A DNA stretch of 64,000 nt from an uncultured Clostridia bacterium (GTDB lineage Bacteria > Bacillota > Clostridia > Oscillospirales > Ruminococcaceae): positions 1 to 64,000 of the forward strand of contig CANQWD010000011.1 of assembly GCA_947627465.1 (NCBI GenBank), given 5' to 3'. Numbering within the stretch: position 1 is the stretch's first letter; each line of letters opens with the position of its first letter. Of this stretch, positions 32,263 to 41,357 are shown piece after piece. A program made the position numbers and the translations under genes. Under the pieces are notes generated by a model. It was not told the origin of the DNA. It made no database searches and worked only from the letters and a program-made list of their open reading frames with translations.

Positions 32263-34284
32263 TTATTGCTTTATTTCGGTGCCCGCGGGGAGCATTTCGT
32301 ATCTTGAAAACTCCGCGGTAAATTCTCCCAAGCCTTGAGTTATCTGACGGAGAACAGGCGAGAAGTCTTGCATTTCCGCTTCGGGAGCCTCTGCGGTAAG
32401 CTCGGTCGTACCGTCGCCGAAGCTGTTCATTCCGAGAACCGCGCCGCGTTTCTTGGAGATAACGCTCATAACGTCGCCCTGCTTGTCGTCGGGAACGAGT
32501 ATCGTCAGGCTCTGTATCGGTTCGAGAAGATACGGCTCGGCGATCTTCATGCAATCCTTGAACGCCATGGAAGCCGCTGTCTTGAACGCCATTTCCGAGC
32601 TGTCAACGGGGTGATAAGAGCCGTCGAGCAGCGTGGCTTTCAGCCTTACAACGGGATATCCGCCAATAGAACCTTTCTCGCAGCTGTCCTGCAAGCCCTT
32701 TTCAATAGCGGGGAAATAGTTTTTCGGAACGGAGCCGCCGAAAATCTTCTCCTCGAACTTCAACTCCTCGCCGTCATACGGCTCAAACTCGATCTTAACG
32801 TGACCGTACTGTCCGTGACCGCCCGACTGCTTCTTGTATTTGCTCTCAATAGTGACTTTCTTCTTGATAGCCTCGCGGTACGCGATTTTCGGCGCGGTAA
32901 GTTCCACATCAATGCCGAATTTTGCTTTAAGTTTTGCCGCCGTAACGTCCAAATGCTGTTCGCCCAAGCCGCCGAGAATACGCTCGTGCGTTTCGTGATT
33001 GTGAACGTAAGCAAGTGTTCTGTCCTCCTCAAGCAAACGCTTGATAGCGGTGGAGAGCTTGCCCTCGTCGCCGCCGCCCATCAGCTTCACGGCGCGGAAG
33101 TAATTCGCTTTCGGGAACTCGATAGGCTCCAGAGCGTTCAAGTCTGCGGGGTCGCAGAGCGTGTCGCCCGTGTTCGCTTCGAGTTTGGTTACGGCGCAGA
33201 TATCGCCCGCCAAAACCTCGGAGATCTCGTCCTGCTTCTTGCCTATAGTGGTGACGAGTTTGCCGAAACGCAGCTCCGCGCCCGCAGCAGACACGGGAAC
33301 GCTCTTAGCGCCGAGCTTGCCCCGAACTACCTTTACATAGCTTATCTTTCCGACAAACGGATCCGCAACGGTCTTAAAGATAATGCCCTTGAACGGCTTG
33401 TTTTCGTCGTAATCGACTTCTTCGCCGTTGATCTTTTCGAGCTTGCGCTCGTTCGGAGACGGCAGCATTTTCGTCACCGCGTCAAGCAGCATATCCACGC
33501 CCGAGAGCGTGTCGTTCGCGCAGCAGACAACGGGCGTTATAGAGCCGCTTGCCACGCCGTCGTGAATACCTTTTACAAGCTCCTCCTGCGTAAATTCCTC
33601 CTCGTTGAAAAACTTATCCATAAATTCCTCGTTGGTCTCCGCGACCGCCTCCGCCATTGCCGCGCGAAGTCCCGCGATACGGTTTTCCGAAGCGGGCATC
33701 TCGACCTCGGTGGGAACGCCCTTTGTATCATATTTATACGCTTTCATGGTAAGCAGATTTATGTACGCCTCAACGTAGCCGTGTTTGTCGTAAGGCACGA
33801 CAATGGGGCAAACGGACGGTCCGAAAACCGTTTTCATCTGCGTGAAAACGCGGTAAAAATCGCTGTTCTCGACTTCCATACACGTAACCGCAAGCATACG
33901 CGCCTTGTTTTCCTTTTCCGCGAGCTTATAAGCCTTAAGCGTGCCGGGGCAAACGCCGTCCTTGCCGTTCACCGTGACGATAACGCTCTCCGCTGCGCGC
34001 ATACCCTCGTACATTCCGCCCACAAAGTCAAACTGACCGGGAGCGTCGACAACGTTTATCTTCGTGCCGTTCCATTCCATATTTGCCACAGACGCGTTTA
34101 TCGAAATTTTCCGCTTTATCTCCTCCGGGTCGAAGTCGCAAACCGTGTTGCCCTCCGCGGTGTTTCCCATTCTGTCTGTAAGTCCGCACTTAAAGAGCAT
34201 AGCTTCGGCAAGCGCGGTCTTGCCGCTGCCGCCGTGACCTGCCAGAACAACATTTCTTATGTTATCCGCTGTGAATGTTTTCAT
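32263..34284 (-). CDS. EF-G-like GTPase (FusA2 type) with a decayed G4 motif
   Basis: 673 aa, all five EF-G domains. G1 is GHGGSGKT (16-23); G3 is VVDAPGQFDFVGG instead of DTPGxxDF. In the related family the base-recognition motif reads VNKxDREN; here the aligned segment is AVTCMEVENSDFYRVF, so Asn, Lys and Asp are all replaced and guanine specificity is doubtful. Domain IV with SGGHGQYGHVKIEFEP and domain V (EPIQSLTILVPDDKQGDVMS) are well preserved. This paralogue is common in Clostridia and is not the essential EF-G of the str operon; role unknown. Divergent from cca, with its own promoter. Confidence 0.88.
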   Translation of the reverse strand: MKTFTADNIRNVVLAGHGGSGKTALAEAMLFKCGLTDRMGNTAEGNTVCDFDPEEIKRKISINASVANMEWNGTKINVVDAPGQFDFVGGMYEGMRAAESVIVTVNGKDGVCPGTLKAYKLAEKENKARMLAVTCMEVENSDFYRVFTQMKTVFGPSVCPIVVPYDKHGYVEAYINLLTMKAYKYDTKGVPTEVEMPASENRIAGLRAAMAEAVAETNEEFMDKFFNEEEFTQEELVKGIHDGVASGSITPVVCCANDTLSGVDMLLDAVTKMLPSPNERKLEKINGEEVDYDENKPFKGIIFKTVADPFVGKISYVKVVRGKLGAKSVPVSAAGAELRFGKLVTTIGKKQDEISEVLAGDICAVTKLEANTGDTLCDPADLNALEPIEFPKANYFRAVKLMGGGDEGKLSTAIKRLLEEDRTLAYVHNHETHERILGGLGEQHLDVTAAKLKAKFGIDVELTAPKIAYREAIKKKVTIESKYKKQSGGHGQYGHVKIEFEPYDGEELKFEEKIFGGSVPKNYFPAIEKGLQDSCEKGSIGGYPVVRLKATLLDGSYHPVDSSEMAFKTAASMAFKDCMKIAEPYLLEPIQSLTILVPDDKQGDVMSVISKKRGAVLGMNSFGDGTTELTAEAPEAEMQDFSPVLRQITQGLGEFTAEFSRYEMLPAGTEIKQ

Positions 34285-34386
34285 GAAAGTAATACCCCCG
34301 TGTTAATTGATAATTGACAATGGATAATGGACAATTCAATGTAATTCGAGAAAAATAATTGAGCATTGCCATTGCACGTTATCATT

Positions 34387-34415
34387 ATTATACAACAAAT
34401 TCGCACAAATTGCAA
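34387..34415 (-). promoter_or_regulatory. Promoter of the EF-G-like gene
   Basis: Minus strand: TTGCAA (34415-34410), 17-nt spacer, TATAAT (34392-34387); leader of about 100 nt. Confidence 0.8.
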
Positions 34416-34454
34416 GGGCTTTTGTTGAATTTTTTGTATATTTTTAAAAAGGGG

Positions 34455-34483
34455 TTGATTTTGCCGCGCGAATATTGTATAAT
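34455..34483 (+). promoter_or_regulatory. Promoter of cca and the kinase gene
   Basis: TTGATT 34455, 17-nt spacer, TATAAT 34478. Confidence 0.85.
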
Positions 34484-34519
34484 TATTATGAGTTATTATG
34501 TATAAAGGGAATGATATGT

Positions 34520-36031
34520 ATGATAATTTTACCGCAGCAAGTCATCGAGGCTTTGGATATTCTGGAAAACTCGGGCTTTGAAGCGTACGTTGTGGGCGAG
34601 TGCGTCAGGGAACTTATGCTCGGACGTTCGCCGCAGGACTTCGACATAGTTACAAACGCCGAGATAAACGACATACTTTTCGCGTTCCGCGACTACCGCA
34701 TTTCCGACGAGGGAATGAACAAGGGGGAAATTATGGTGACGGTTCTCGGAATGGTGATAGCCGTGTCGCCGTACCGCCGAGAGGTCGTGGGAAGCCGCGT
34801 GATGTACGCACCGGATTTGGATACCGACCTTTCGCGGCGCGGCTTCACGATGAACGCTATGGCGTACTCGCCTAAAACGGGGCTTATAGACCCTTACGAC
34901 GGCAAAAGCGCTCTCGAAAAAGATCCGAACACGGAAACGCGCCGCGTTGTCGCCATAGGCGAAAACGTCACCGTAAACGTAAAGCAGGGCGGCAAGCCCG
35001 TCGCAGAGACGGTATACGATATGTCTAAGAGCTTTTCGATGTGCCCGTCGCGGCTCTTGGAGGCTATACGGTACTGTTCCGAGGACGAGTACGAGATCGA
35101 CGAGCAGACCCGAAACTGTATGCGGGCGAATTTGGCGTGCTTCGATTACGCCGACGCGGAAACTGTTCGAGAAGAATTACAGCGTATCGTTATGGGAAAA
35201 TTCGCGGCGCGCGCGCTCGAACAGAACGCAGATATTTTGAAATACATTCTTCCCGAAATAGAGCCGTGCATAGGCTGTGACCAGTGTTCGCCGCACCACG
35301 ATTTCGACGTGTGGACGCATATCTGCAAGTCGGTGGGGTATTCCCTGCCCGAACCGTCCATACGCTTCGCAATGTTGTTTCACGATCTGGGAAAGCCCGA
35401 TTGTATGTCGCTCGACAAAAACGGCAGAGGTCATTTTAAGGGGCACGGAGAGCGCAGCCGTCTGCTTGCCGAGAGCATTATGCGCCGCCTTGAATTTCCC
35501 AAAAATTTGAGCGGGGAGATAAGCTGGCTCGTATTTCATCACGACGTGAAAATACCCGCCGAGCGCAAGGAATTAAAGGCTCTTATTCGAGAACTGGGAC
35601 CGCAGGATCTGAAAGATCTGCTTCAATGCGAGATCGCCGACAGCCGCGCGAGAAAAATCGACAGCGAGCCGCCGCAGACGCAGGTCTTGAGAAGATCGCT
35701 CGATTATTTAAACGAGATAATCTCCACGGGCGAGTGCTATGACATAAGTCAGCTTGCCGTCACCAAAAGGGAGCTTTTGGAACGCCGCTTGGCGCGTAAC
35801 GAAGATGAAGCCGACAAGCTGATGAACGCGCTGTTCGATATCGTGCTGGATAAACCGTCGTTCAACAATCGGCTTATGCTTATCGATATTGCAGAGAAAA
35901 GCAAGCACAAGCTTGAGGAGATCGAGGCGGAAAAACGCCGCGCCGAGGAGGAAAAAGCGGAGCTTGAACGCACAAAGCGCGCCAAAGGCAGACGCGCGGA
36001 GCCTATTTTCTCAAAGAGAAAGAAGCCATGA
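34520..36031 (+). CDS. cca: CCA-adding enzyme / poly(A) polymerase family with HD domain
   Basis: 503 aa from ATG 34520 (AAAGGG ten bases upstream). Nucleotidyltransferase head GECVRELMLGRSPQDFDIVTNA with the DxD pair, and RRGFTMNAMAYSP, are clear. The usual EDPLR-type segment is changed: after VVAIGENV there is a short insertion (NVKQGGKPVAETVYDMSK) and then CPSRLLEAIRYC. An HD domain follows (RFAMLFHDLGKPDC, GHGERS). The last 60 residues are a charged helix. Completes the 3' CCA of tRNAs; the two tRNAs here already encode CCA, so repair is the likely role. Overlaps the kinase gene by 4 nt. Confidence 0.88.
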   Translation: MIILPQQVIEALDILENSGFEAYVVGECVRELMLGRSPQDFDIVTNAEINDILFAFRDYRISDEGMNKGEIMVTVLGMVIAVSPYRREVVGSRVMYAPDLDTDLSRRGFTMNAMAYSPKTGLIDPYDGKSALEKDPNTETRRVVAIGENVTVNVKQGGKPVAETVYDMSKSFSMCPSRLLEAIRYCSEDEYEIDEQTRNCMRANLACFDYADAETVREELQRIVMGKFAARALEQNADILKYILPEIEPCIGCDQCSPHHDFDVWTHICKSVGYSLPEPSIRFAMLFHDLGKPDCMSLDKNGRGHFKGHGERSRLLAESIMRRLEFPKNLSGEISWLVFHHDVKIPAERKELKALIRELGPQDLKDLLQCEIADSRARKIDSEPPQTQVLRRSLDYLNEIISTGECYDISQLAVTKRELLERRLARNEDEADKLMNALFDIVLDKPSFNNRLMLIDIAEKSKHKLEEIEAEKRRAEEEKAELERTKRAKGRRAEPIFSKRKKP

Positions 36032-37023
36032 GATTTTTTTTGAACTTTCTTTACAGCCGCCGCAGAATAATCGCCGTTATCTTGACGGTGGGCGCTGTTT
36101 TCGCGCTGTTTCTTCTGCTTTATGAGATCCCGCTTGTCGCAGTGCTTTACGCCGTGCTGATTTCCGCGGCGGTAACGGCTTTCGCCGCGGTCGGGGATTT
36201 TTTGCGGTATAGGCGCAAGTGCAGAATATTGGACGAGCTGCAAAGCGAGATACTTCTGACGATGGAACACCTGCCCGAAGCGGATAACGACGTGGAAAAC
36301 GGCTATCGGCAGCTGATCGAGATATTGTTTCTTGAAAAGAACTCGCTTGTCGTTGCCGCTGACCGCCGCTTCGACAGCACGCGGGATTATTTCACGATGT
36401 GGGCGCACCAGATAAAAACGCCGATAACCGCAATGAGCCTTGCGCTTCAAGAAAGCGATTTCCCCGAAAAGGACGAGTTTGCCGAGTATCTGCAAAGGAT
36501 AGAGCAGTATGTTGAAATGGCGTTATGTTATGTGCATTTGGACGGCGATGAAAACGATCTTGTTATCAAACAGTATCCTCTTGATGAAATTGTAAAGCAG
36601 GCGCTGCGAAAGTTTTCAAAGCAGTTTATCCGCAGAAAGCTCACGCTTGTGTACGAGCCGCTTGAAGTTTACGTTTTAACGGATAAAAAGCTGCTGCTGT
36701 TCGTGATAGAGCAGCTTATCTCAAACGCGCTTAAATACACCAAGAGCGGGAGCGTTACGATAGAGCTTGAATGTCCGAACGAGCCTATCCTGCTTATCCG
36801 CGACACGGGAATGGGAATATCCGCAGAAGACCTGCCGCGCGTATTCGAGCGCGGATTTACCGGTCAAAACGGCAGAACCGACACACGCGCTACGGGTATA
36901 GGGCTGTATCTTTGCAGACGAATTTGCGACAAGCTGGGACACGACATCTCAGCCGTCTCTGATGAACACGGTACGACTTTACGCATTGATATGAGCTCCG
37001 CCGAGGTCGATTTCAGAGAATGA
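36028..37023 (+). CDS. BceS-type intramembrane-sensing histidine kinase
   Basis: 331 aa. Two close N-terminal membrane segments (about 12-30, 35-55) with almost no outer loop, the mark of Bce-type kinases that sense through their ABC transporter. H-box WAHQIKTPITAMSLAL, N-box IEQLISNALKYT, G1 RDTGMGIS, F-box RVFERGFTG and G2 GIGLYLCRRI are all present. The usual response regulator gene is not adjacent: upstream is cca, overlapping by 4 nt. A terminator follows, then the BceAB transporter under its own promoter. Confidence 0.9.
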   Translation: MRFFLNFLYSRRRIIAVILTVGAVFALFLLLYEIPLVAVLYAVLISAAVTAFAAVGDFLRYRRKCRILDELQSEILLTMEHLPEADNDVENGYRQLIEILFLEKNSLVVAADRRFDSTRDYFTMWAHQIKTPITAMSLALQESDFPEKDEFAEYLQRIEQYVEMALCYVHLDGDENDLVIKQYPLDEIVKQALRKFSKQFIRRKLTLVYEPLEVYVLTDKKLLLFVIEQLISNALKYTKSGSVTIELECPNEPILLIRDTGMGISAEDLPRVFERGFTGQNGRTDTRATGIGLYLCRRICDKLGHDISAVSDEHGTTLRIDMSSAEVDFRE

Positions 37024-37064
37024 TTTGAAACTCGTTAAATAAGGGTTGGAAAATATACTTTATT

Positions 37065-37102
37065 CGCGCTCTTACGCATTATCCGCAAAGAGCGCGTTTT
37101 TT
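37065..37102 (+). terminator. Terminator between kinase and transporter genes
   Basis: cgcgctctt/aagagcgcg stem then TTTTTT. Confidence 0.9.
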
Positions 37103-37107
37103 GTATC

Positions 37108-37121
37108 TTACAAAAATGTAA
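37108..37121 (+). promoter_or_regulatory. BceR-type operator (TnACA-N4-TGTAA)
   Basis: TTACAAAAATGTAA fits the inverted repeat described for BceR-like regulators of Firmicutes. It lies 46 bp upstream of TATAAT (37167-37172), which has only a weak -35, as expected for an activator-dependent promoter. A partial copy (atgtaag) follows at 37126. Confidence 0.75.
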
Positions 37122-37172
37122 GATAAATGTAAGACGAAAGCTATGGAAAAATCGACGCGTATCTGATATAAT

Positions 37173-37368
37173 GATAACAGAACAAAAGCGGCGTTCAAAA
37201 AGAACAACGTATAAGCAACGCTCAATAAAAAGCAACATATCGGCGGCGCATAAAATTTGCGAAAGCGAGCAATATTGCCGTAGCGAAGCGTAGGCAATGT
37301 TGCTCGGCTAGTGAACGGAGCGAAGCGAAGTGAACGGTTCGCGAATTTATTCAAATAAGGAGAAAATC
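37173..37368 (+). promoter_or_regulatory. Long structured leader of bceAB
   Basis: About 190 nt. A 35-bp segment (37223-37256) is closely related to the 44-bp tandem repeat at 49877-50000. It is followed by a hairpin gagcaatattgcc/ggcaatgttgctc and a gtgaacgg repeat pair, then AAGGAG. Confidence 0.6.
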
Positions 37369-38133
37369 ATGTCGTTACTTGAAGTAAATAACTTAAAAAA
37401 GATTTATGTTGGACGTTTCGGAGGAAACAAGGTCGAAGCGCTGACAAATGTAACATTCAACGCGGAGGAGGGCGAGTTTATCGCGATAATGGGCGAAAGC
37501 GGCTCGGGTAAGACCACGCTATTGAACATACTGGCGGCGCTCGACAGAGCGACCTCGGGAAGCGTTATCCTAGACGGGCGCGATCTGGGGAAGATAAAGG
37601 AAAGCGAAATGGCAACGTTTAGGCGGGATAATCTGGGATTTGTGTTTCAGGAGTTCAATCTGCTCGATACGTTCACGCTGCGCGACAATATTTTCCTGCC
37701 GCTTGTTCTGCGCGGAATGAAGCCCGACGAAATGGAACAAAAGGTCACGCCTATTGCAAAGGCTCTGGGAATTTCCGAAATTTTAAACAAGTACCCGTAC
37801 GAGGTATCGGGCGGACAGAAACAGAGAGCGGCAGTCGCGAGAGCAATCATTACCGACCCGAAGATACTCCTCGCCGACGAGCCTACGGGAGCGCTCGACA
37901 GCAAATCCTCCGACGAGCTTTTGAAGCTGTTCGGCGGGATAAACAAAAGCGGACAGACTATTTTAATGGTAACGCACTCGACAAAAGCCGCCGCTCACGC
38001 TTCCAGAGTGCTGTTTATCAGAGACGGCGCGGTGTTCCACCAGCTTTACAGAGCGAACGCCACGGTCGATCAGATGTACCGCAAAATTTCGGACGCGCTG
38101 ACCGTAATGGCTTCCAAAGGCGGTGAAGCGTAA
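37369..38133 (+). CDS. bceA: BceA-type ABC transporter ATPase
   Basis: 254 aa from ATG 37369. Walker A GESGSGKTT, Q-loop FVFQEFNLLDTF, signature VSGGQKQRAAVARA, Walker B ILLADEPTGALDS and the switch His (VTHSTKAAAHA) are intact. Bce transporters confer resistance to peptide antibiotics or defensins and relay the signal to the BceS-type kinase. The stop overlaps the permease start. With the YxeA genes downstream, the whole locus resembles yxdJKLM-yxeA of Bacillus subtilis. Confidence 0.93.
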   Translation: MSLLEVNNLKKIYVGRFGGNKVEALTNVTFNAEEGEFIAIMGESGSGKTTLLNILAALDRATSGSVILDGRDLGKIKESEMATFRRDNLGFVFQEFNLLDTFTLRDNIFLPLVLRGMKPDEMEQKVTPIAKALGISEILNKYPYEVSGGQKQRAAVARAIITDPKILLADEPTGALDSKSSDELLKLFGGINKSGQTILMVTHSTKAAAHASRVLFIRDGAVFHQLYRANATVDQMYRKISDALTVMASKGGEA

Positions 38134-40223
38134 TGGCGGGGCTTTATTCCAAACTCGCGGCGACGGGGATAAGGAAGAACGGAAAGTCCTACATTCCGTA
38201 TATTCTTACCGCCGCGCTGATGATATCGATATTCTATATAATCACTTACCTCTCCGCGAACCCCATGCTCCAAAGTATGGTAGGCGGCAGCGGAATGACT
38301 ATGATACTGCAAATGGGAATAGTCGTCATGGGAATTTTTTCGGCGATATTCCTGTTTTACACCAACTCATTTCTTATTAAAAGGCGCAAAAAAGAGTTCG
38401 GATTGTATAATATTCTCGGACTTGGCAAAGGTCAGATAGCGAAAGTGCTTATTCACGAAACGCTTTTCGTGTATCTTTTCGCGGAGGTAACGGGATTGGG
38501 CGTCGGAATACTGTTCTCGAAGCTTGCCGAAATGCTTGCGGCGAAGATGATACGCGGCAGCCTGAACTTTAAGTTTTATGTGGATCCCGCGGCGATAATA
38601 GTGTCGCTTATACTGTTCGCCGTGATTTTCACGTTTATTCTGCTGAACTCGCTGCGGCAGCTTTTCTTCACAAGACCTATTGAACTGCTCCACTCGGAAA
38701 ACGCCGGCGAGAAACCGCCGCGCACCAACGTACCCGCGGCTGTAATAGGATTTATACTGCTCGGTTTCGCCTACTATATGGCTTCCGTTATCAAAGACCC
38801 GTCAATGGCTATCGGCTTGTTTTTTATCGCGGTAATAATGGTAATTATCGCGACGTATCTGCTGTTTATCGCGGGCAGCGTGGTGATATGCAGAATTTTG
38901 CAGAAGAACAAGCGTTACTACTACAAAACCAAAAACTTTGTTTCCGTGTCGCAAATGGTTTTCCGTATGCGAAAGAACGGCGCGGGTCTGGCTTCTATCT
39001 GCATACTGTCCACAATGGTATTGGTCACGCTTTCCAGTACGATATCGCTCTACAACGGCATACCCGATATGGTCGGCGAACAATACAACAACGACATCAC
39101 CATTCGGATAGGCTCCCCGAACGGCAGTGCGGACGCAGATTGGCTTATCTCGCAGTCCGACGAGCTTGTAAAAGAGGCGGGTTATCCCGTAAACAACACC
39201 TCGGTAAAGCATTCTATGACATTGAGGAACGGAATGATAGAGCTTGCAATGAAGCTCAATGAACGCTTGATAGAACTAGGTATTGACCCCGAGCAGTTAT
39301 CCGTAGACGGTGAATTCAGTCTGCTTGACGAAGCGGACGACAACATCAAGGCGCTTGATTTGGAACTTGGCGAAAACGATATCGCCGTGTTTGAACCCGG
39401 AATAAAACTGATAACTTCGCAAAAAGCGATATCTTTCGGGCAGTACACGCTGAACGTTATTCCTATAGAGACAACTCCCGACAGCGTTTCGGAAAAGTGG
39501 TTTTCGGAAAATGCGGAATACGCGCAGATATACGTCCGTGACAAAGACGTTCTGGATAAACTGCTGGCAGAATACCGAAAACTCGCCGACGACGCGAACC
39601 AAGCCGATATTGGCGATTACTACGTTCCCTCTCTCAGCGTGACATACGGCTTCGATATTTCGGACGAGGGCGGTTTGTTTGACAATATCGGAGAAGTGTG
39701 CAATGAACTTAGAGCAAAGCTTTTTCAAGCGTCGGATGAACACTTCGGTATGGACGGCGAATTTCACTTTATGATGGATACCGTCGCTACTCTCATCGAA
39801 GAATATTACGGCGTTTACGGCGGCTTGCTGTTCCTCGGTATCCTGCTCGGCGGGGTGTTTGCGCTGGCGGCGGCGCTTATTATGTACTACAAGCAGATAA
39901 GCGAGGGCTACGAGGACGCGGCTCGGTTTGAGATACTCCGAAAAGTCGGAATGACAAGGCGCGAAATACGCGCGGCTATAAACTCTCAGGTGCTGAAAGT
40001 ATTCTTTCTGCCGCTGCTCGCCGCGGGTATCCACATGCTGTTCGCGTTTCCCATGATAGCAAATATGCTAAACGTTTTTGACTTCTACAACGTGGGACTG
40101 TTCGGCTTGGTAACGCTTATCGGCTTCGTGGTGTTCGGTCTGCTGTACGTGCTGTTCTACAAGATAACCTCGAAAACTTATATGGGTATTGTCGGCGCTA
40201 ACGAGAAAAGGGAGAGAAAGTGA
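38133..40223 (+). CDS. bceB: BceB-type FtsX permease
   Basis: 696 aa. Ten membrane segments in the Bce arrangement, with a large extracellular domain (about residues 310-545) between segments 7 and 8 that in this family senses the peptide. The opening YSKLAATGIRKNGKSYIPYI and the late YEDAARFEILRKVGMTRREI are the usual FtsX-type blocks. Works with BceA. The outer domain is Asp/Glu-rich (SLLDEADDNIKALDLELGEN), which may suit cationic peptides. Confidence 0.9.
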   Translation: MAGLYSKLAATGIRKNGKSYIPYILTAALMISIFYIITYLSANPMLQSMVGGSGMTMILQMGIVVMGIFSAIFLFYTNSFLIKRRKKEFGLYNILGLGKGQIAKVLIHETLFVYLFAEVTGLGVGILFSKLAEMLAAKMIRGSLNFKFYVDPAAIIVSLILFAVIFTFILLNSLRQLFFTRPIELLHSENAGEKPPRTNVPAAVIGFILLGFAYYMASVIKDPSMAIGLFFIAVIMVIIATYLLFIAGSVVICRILQKNKRYYYKTKNFVSVSQMVFRMRKNGAGLASICILSTMVLVTLSSTISLYNGIPDMVGEQYNNDITIRIGSPNGSADADWLISQSDELVKEAGYPVNNTSVKHSMTLRNGMIELAMKLNERLIELGIDPEQLSVDGEFSLLDEADDNIKALDLELGENDIAVFEPGIKLITSQKAISFGQYTLNVIPIETTPDSVSEKWFSENAEYAQIYVRDKDVLDKLLAEYRKLADDANQADIGDYYVPSLSVTYGFDISDEGGLFDNIGEVCNELRAKLFQASDEHFGMDGEFHFMMDTVATLIEEYYGVYGGLLFLGILLGGVFALAAALIMYYKQISEGYEDAARFEILRKVGMTRREIRAAINSQVLKVFFLPLLAAGIHMLFAFPMIANMLNVFDFYNVGLFGLVTLIGFVVFGLLYVLFYKITSKTYMGIVGANEKRERK

Positions 40224-40357
40224 CCGAGAAAGCGCTTGATAAGCCGACGCTGCGGAGCGTTGCATCGTTGTTGCACCGTGTTTCTTGAATATTTCGCCCG
40301 AATGTGCTACGATAATTTCAGCGGCAAAAGCCGACTAACATCTCGGAGGTTTTCATT

Positions 40358-40981
40358 ATGGAAACAAAATCTTTAACATTCGGACAGAAGCTCAGGGAAG
40401 CGCGGAAAAAGACGGGACTTACTCAGGAGGATCTGGCGGAAAAGCTGGCGGTATCGCGGCAGGCGGTAACGAAATGGGAAAACGACAAGGGACTTCCCGA
40501 CGTGGAGAATTGGAAAACTCTGTCAAAGGTGCTGAACGTCAGCATTGACTTTCTTCTCGATAACGGCGAAAATCTCGATTTAAGCGTGATGCGAGAGGAG
40601 ATAGATTCCCTTAACGCGGACGGCGAACGCAAGCTTGGCGGTCGGTGGAGCAAAAAAGCCGCCCAAAAGGACAGCATAGTTCTCGGAAAGTTTAAGGGCG
40701 GCGAGGTTCACGGGCTTTTGACAAAGCAGATACCCACCAAAACGGAACGCGTTATCGACAACGTTCTTGGATTTTTAACGGACGCGCCGTTCGGGATCCC
40801 GGAATTTTTGAACGATATGAAAAACACGGATAAGGCGTTTTATTTGGTAAATTTCACCGATAAACAGTATTTCGTGACGGTGACCGACAAATTTATCGAA
40901 AGCCGTTTACTTGCCGAACGGATAACGCAAAAGAAGTTCGTTATCGGGAATATGAGGTTTACCGATTACGGCGTTATATGA
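40358..40981 (+). CDS. XRE-family regulator whose stop codon is formed at a repeat-element junction
   Basis: 207 aa. HTH at about 8-62 (LREARKKTGLTQEDLAEKLA, SRQAVTKWENDKGLPDV). The rest is a domain with a PH-like look (DSIVLGKFKGGEVHGLLTKQ, FYLVNFTDKQYFVTVTDKFI). TGA at 40979-40981 shares its last base with the first base of the 159-bp MITE-like element, so the C-terminus may have been shortened by insertion. Between bceAB and the YxeA genes it may regulate this locus; target unknown. Confidence 0.75.
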   Translation: METKSLTFGQKLREARKKTGLTQEDLAEKLAVSRQAVTKWENDKGLPDVENWKTLSKVLNVSIDFLLDNGENLDLSVMREEIDSLNADGERKLGGRWSKKAAQKDSIVLGKFKGGEVHGLLTKQIPTKTERVIDNVLGFLTDAPFGIPEFLNDMKNTDKAFYLVNFTDKQYFVTVTDKFIESRLLAERITQKKFVIGNMRFTDYGVI

Positions 40982-41139
40982 ACCTGTACCAACAGCCCCG
41001 GCGCACGGCTTTTCGGCAAATTTTGCCGCTTTCCGCGTCAAAGCTCCTTGGCGTACATACAGTACGCCCGCGTCGCTTTTCCTTGAAAGCGACAAAATTA
41101 TGCTCGAAAATCCGCACACCTATGCTATTGGTACAGGTT
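40981..41139. mobile_element. MITE-like element, copy 1
   Basis: 159 bp bounded by inverted repeats aacctgtaccaacagc and gctattggtacaggtt. About 90% identical to the copy at 45814-45971. The whole sequence also folds on itself (ggcgcacggcttttcgg near the left against the ccgaaaatccgc type sequence near the right). No coding capacity. Confidence 0.8.
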
Positions 41140-41161
41140 CTAAAAAGGAAAGGTGATTAAA

Positions 41162-41314
41162 ATGAACTCAAAATTCAAGAAAACAATGTGCGCGGTTTTA
41201 AGAATAGTCTGCATACCGTTTATGCTTATCGGCATAGCGGTTTGGGGCGCGGTAATGTTCGCGAAAGTCGGAATAGAAACGCTTGCGAAGCGCGGAGAGG
41301 TTCTCGCGAAGTAG
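41162..41314 (+). CDS. Small membrane protein (50 aa)
   Basis: ATG 41162 behind GGAAAGGTG. Basic N-terminus, one membrane helix (about 12-34: VLRIVCIPFMLIGIAVWGAV) and a charged tail (ETLAKRGEVLAK). It lies 44 nt upstream of the transglycosylase gene and is probably cotranscribed. No family recognised; size and topology resemble small membrane-stress peptides. Confidence 0.6.
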   Translation: MNSKFKKTMCAVLRIVCIPFMLIGIAVWGAVMFAKVGIETLAKRGEVLAK

Positions 41315-41357
41315 GACGCTTTGGCAATTCGCCGATTTTTTGAAAAAGGGGTACGGT

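Noticed and set aside
32335-34317. A 660-codon plus-strand frame opposite the EF-G-like gene
   Set aside because: Shadow of a well-conserved gene on the other strand: composition is Arg/Val/His-rich without domains, and it has no ribosome site. The same applies to long frames opposite msmX (11934-13091) and the mannanase (16245-17396, minus).
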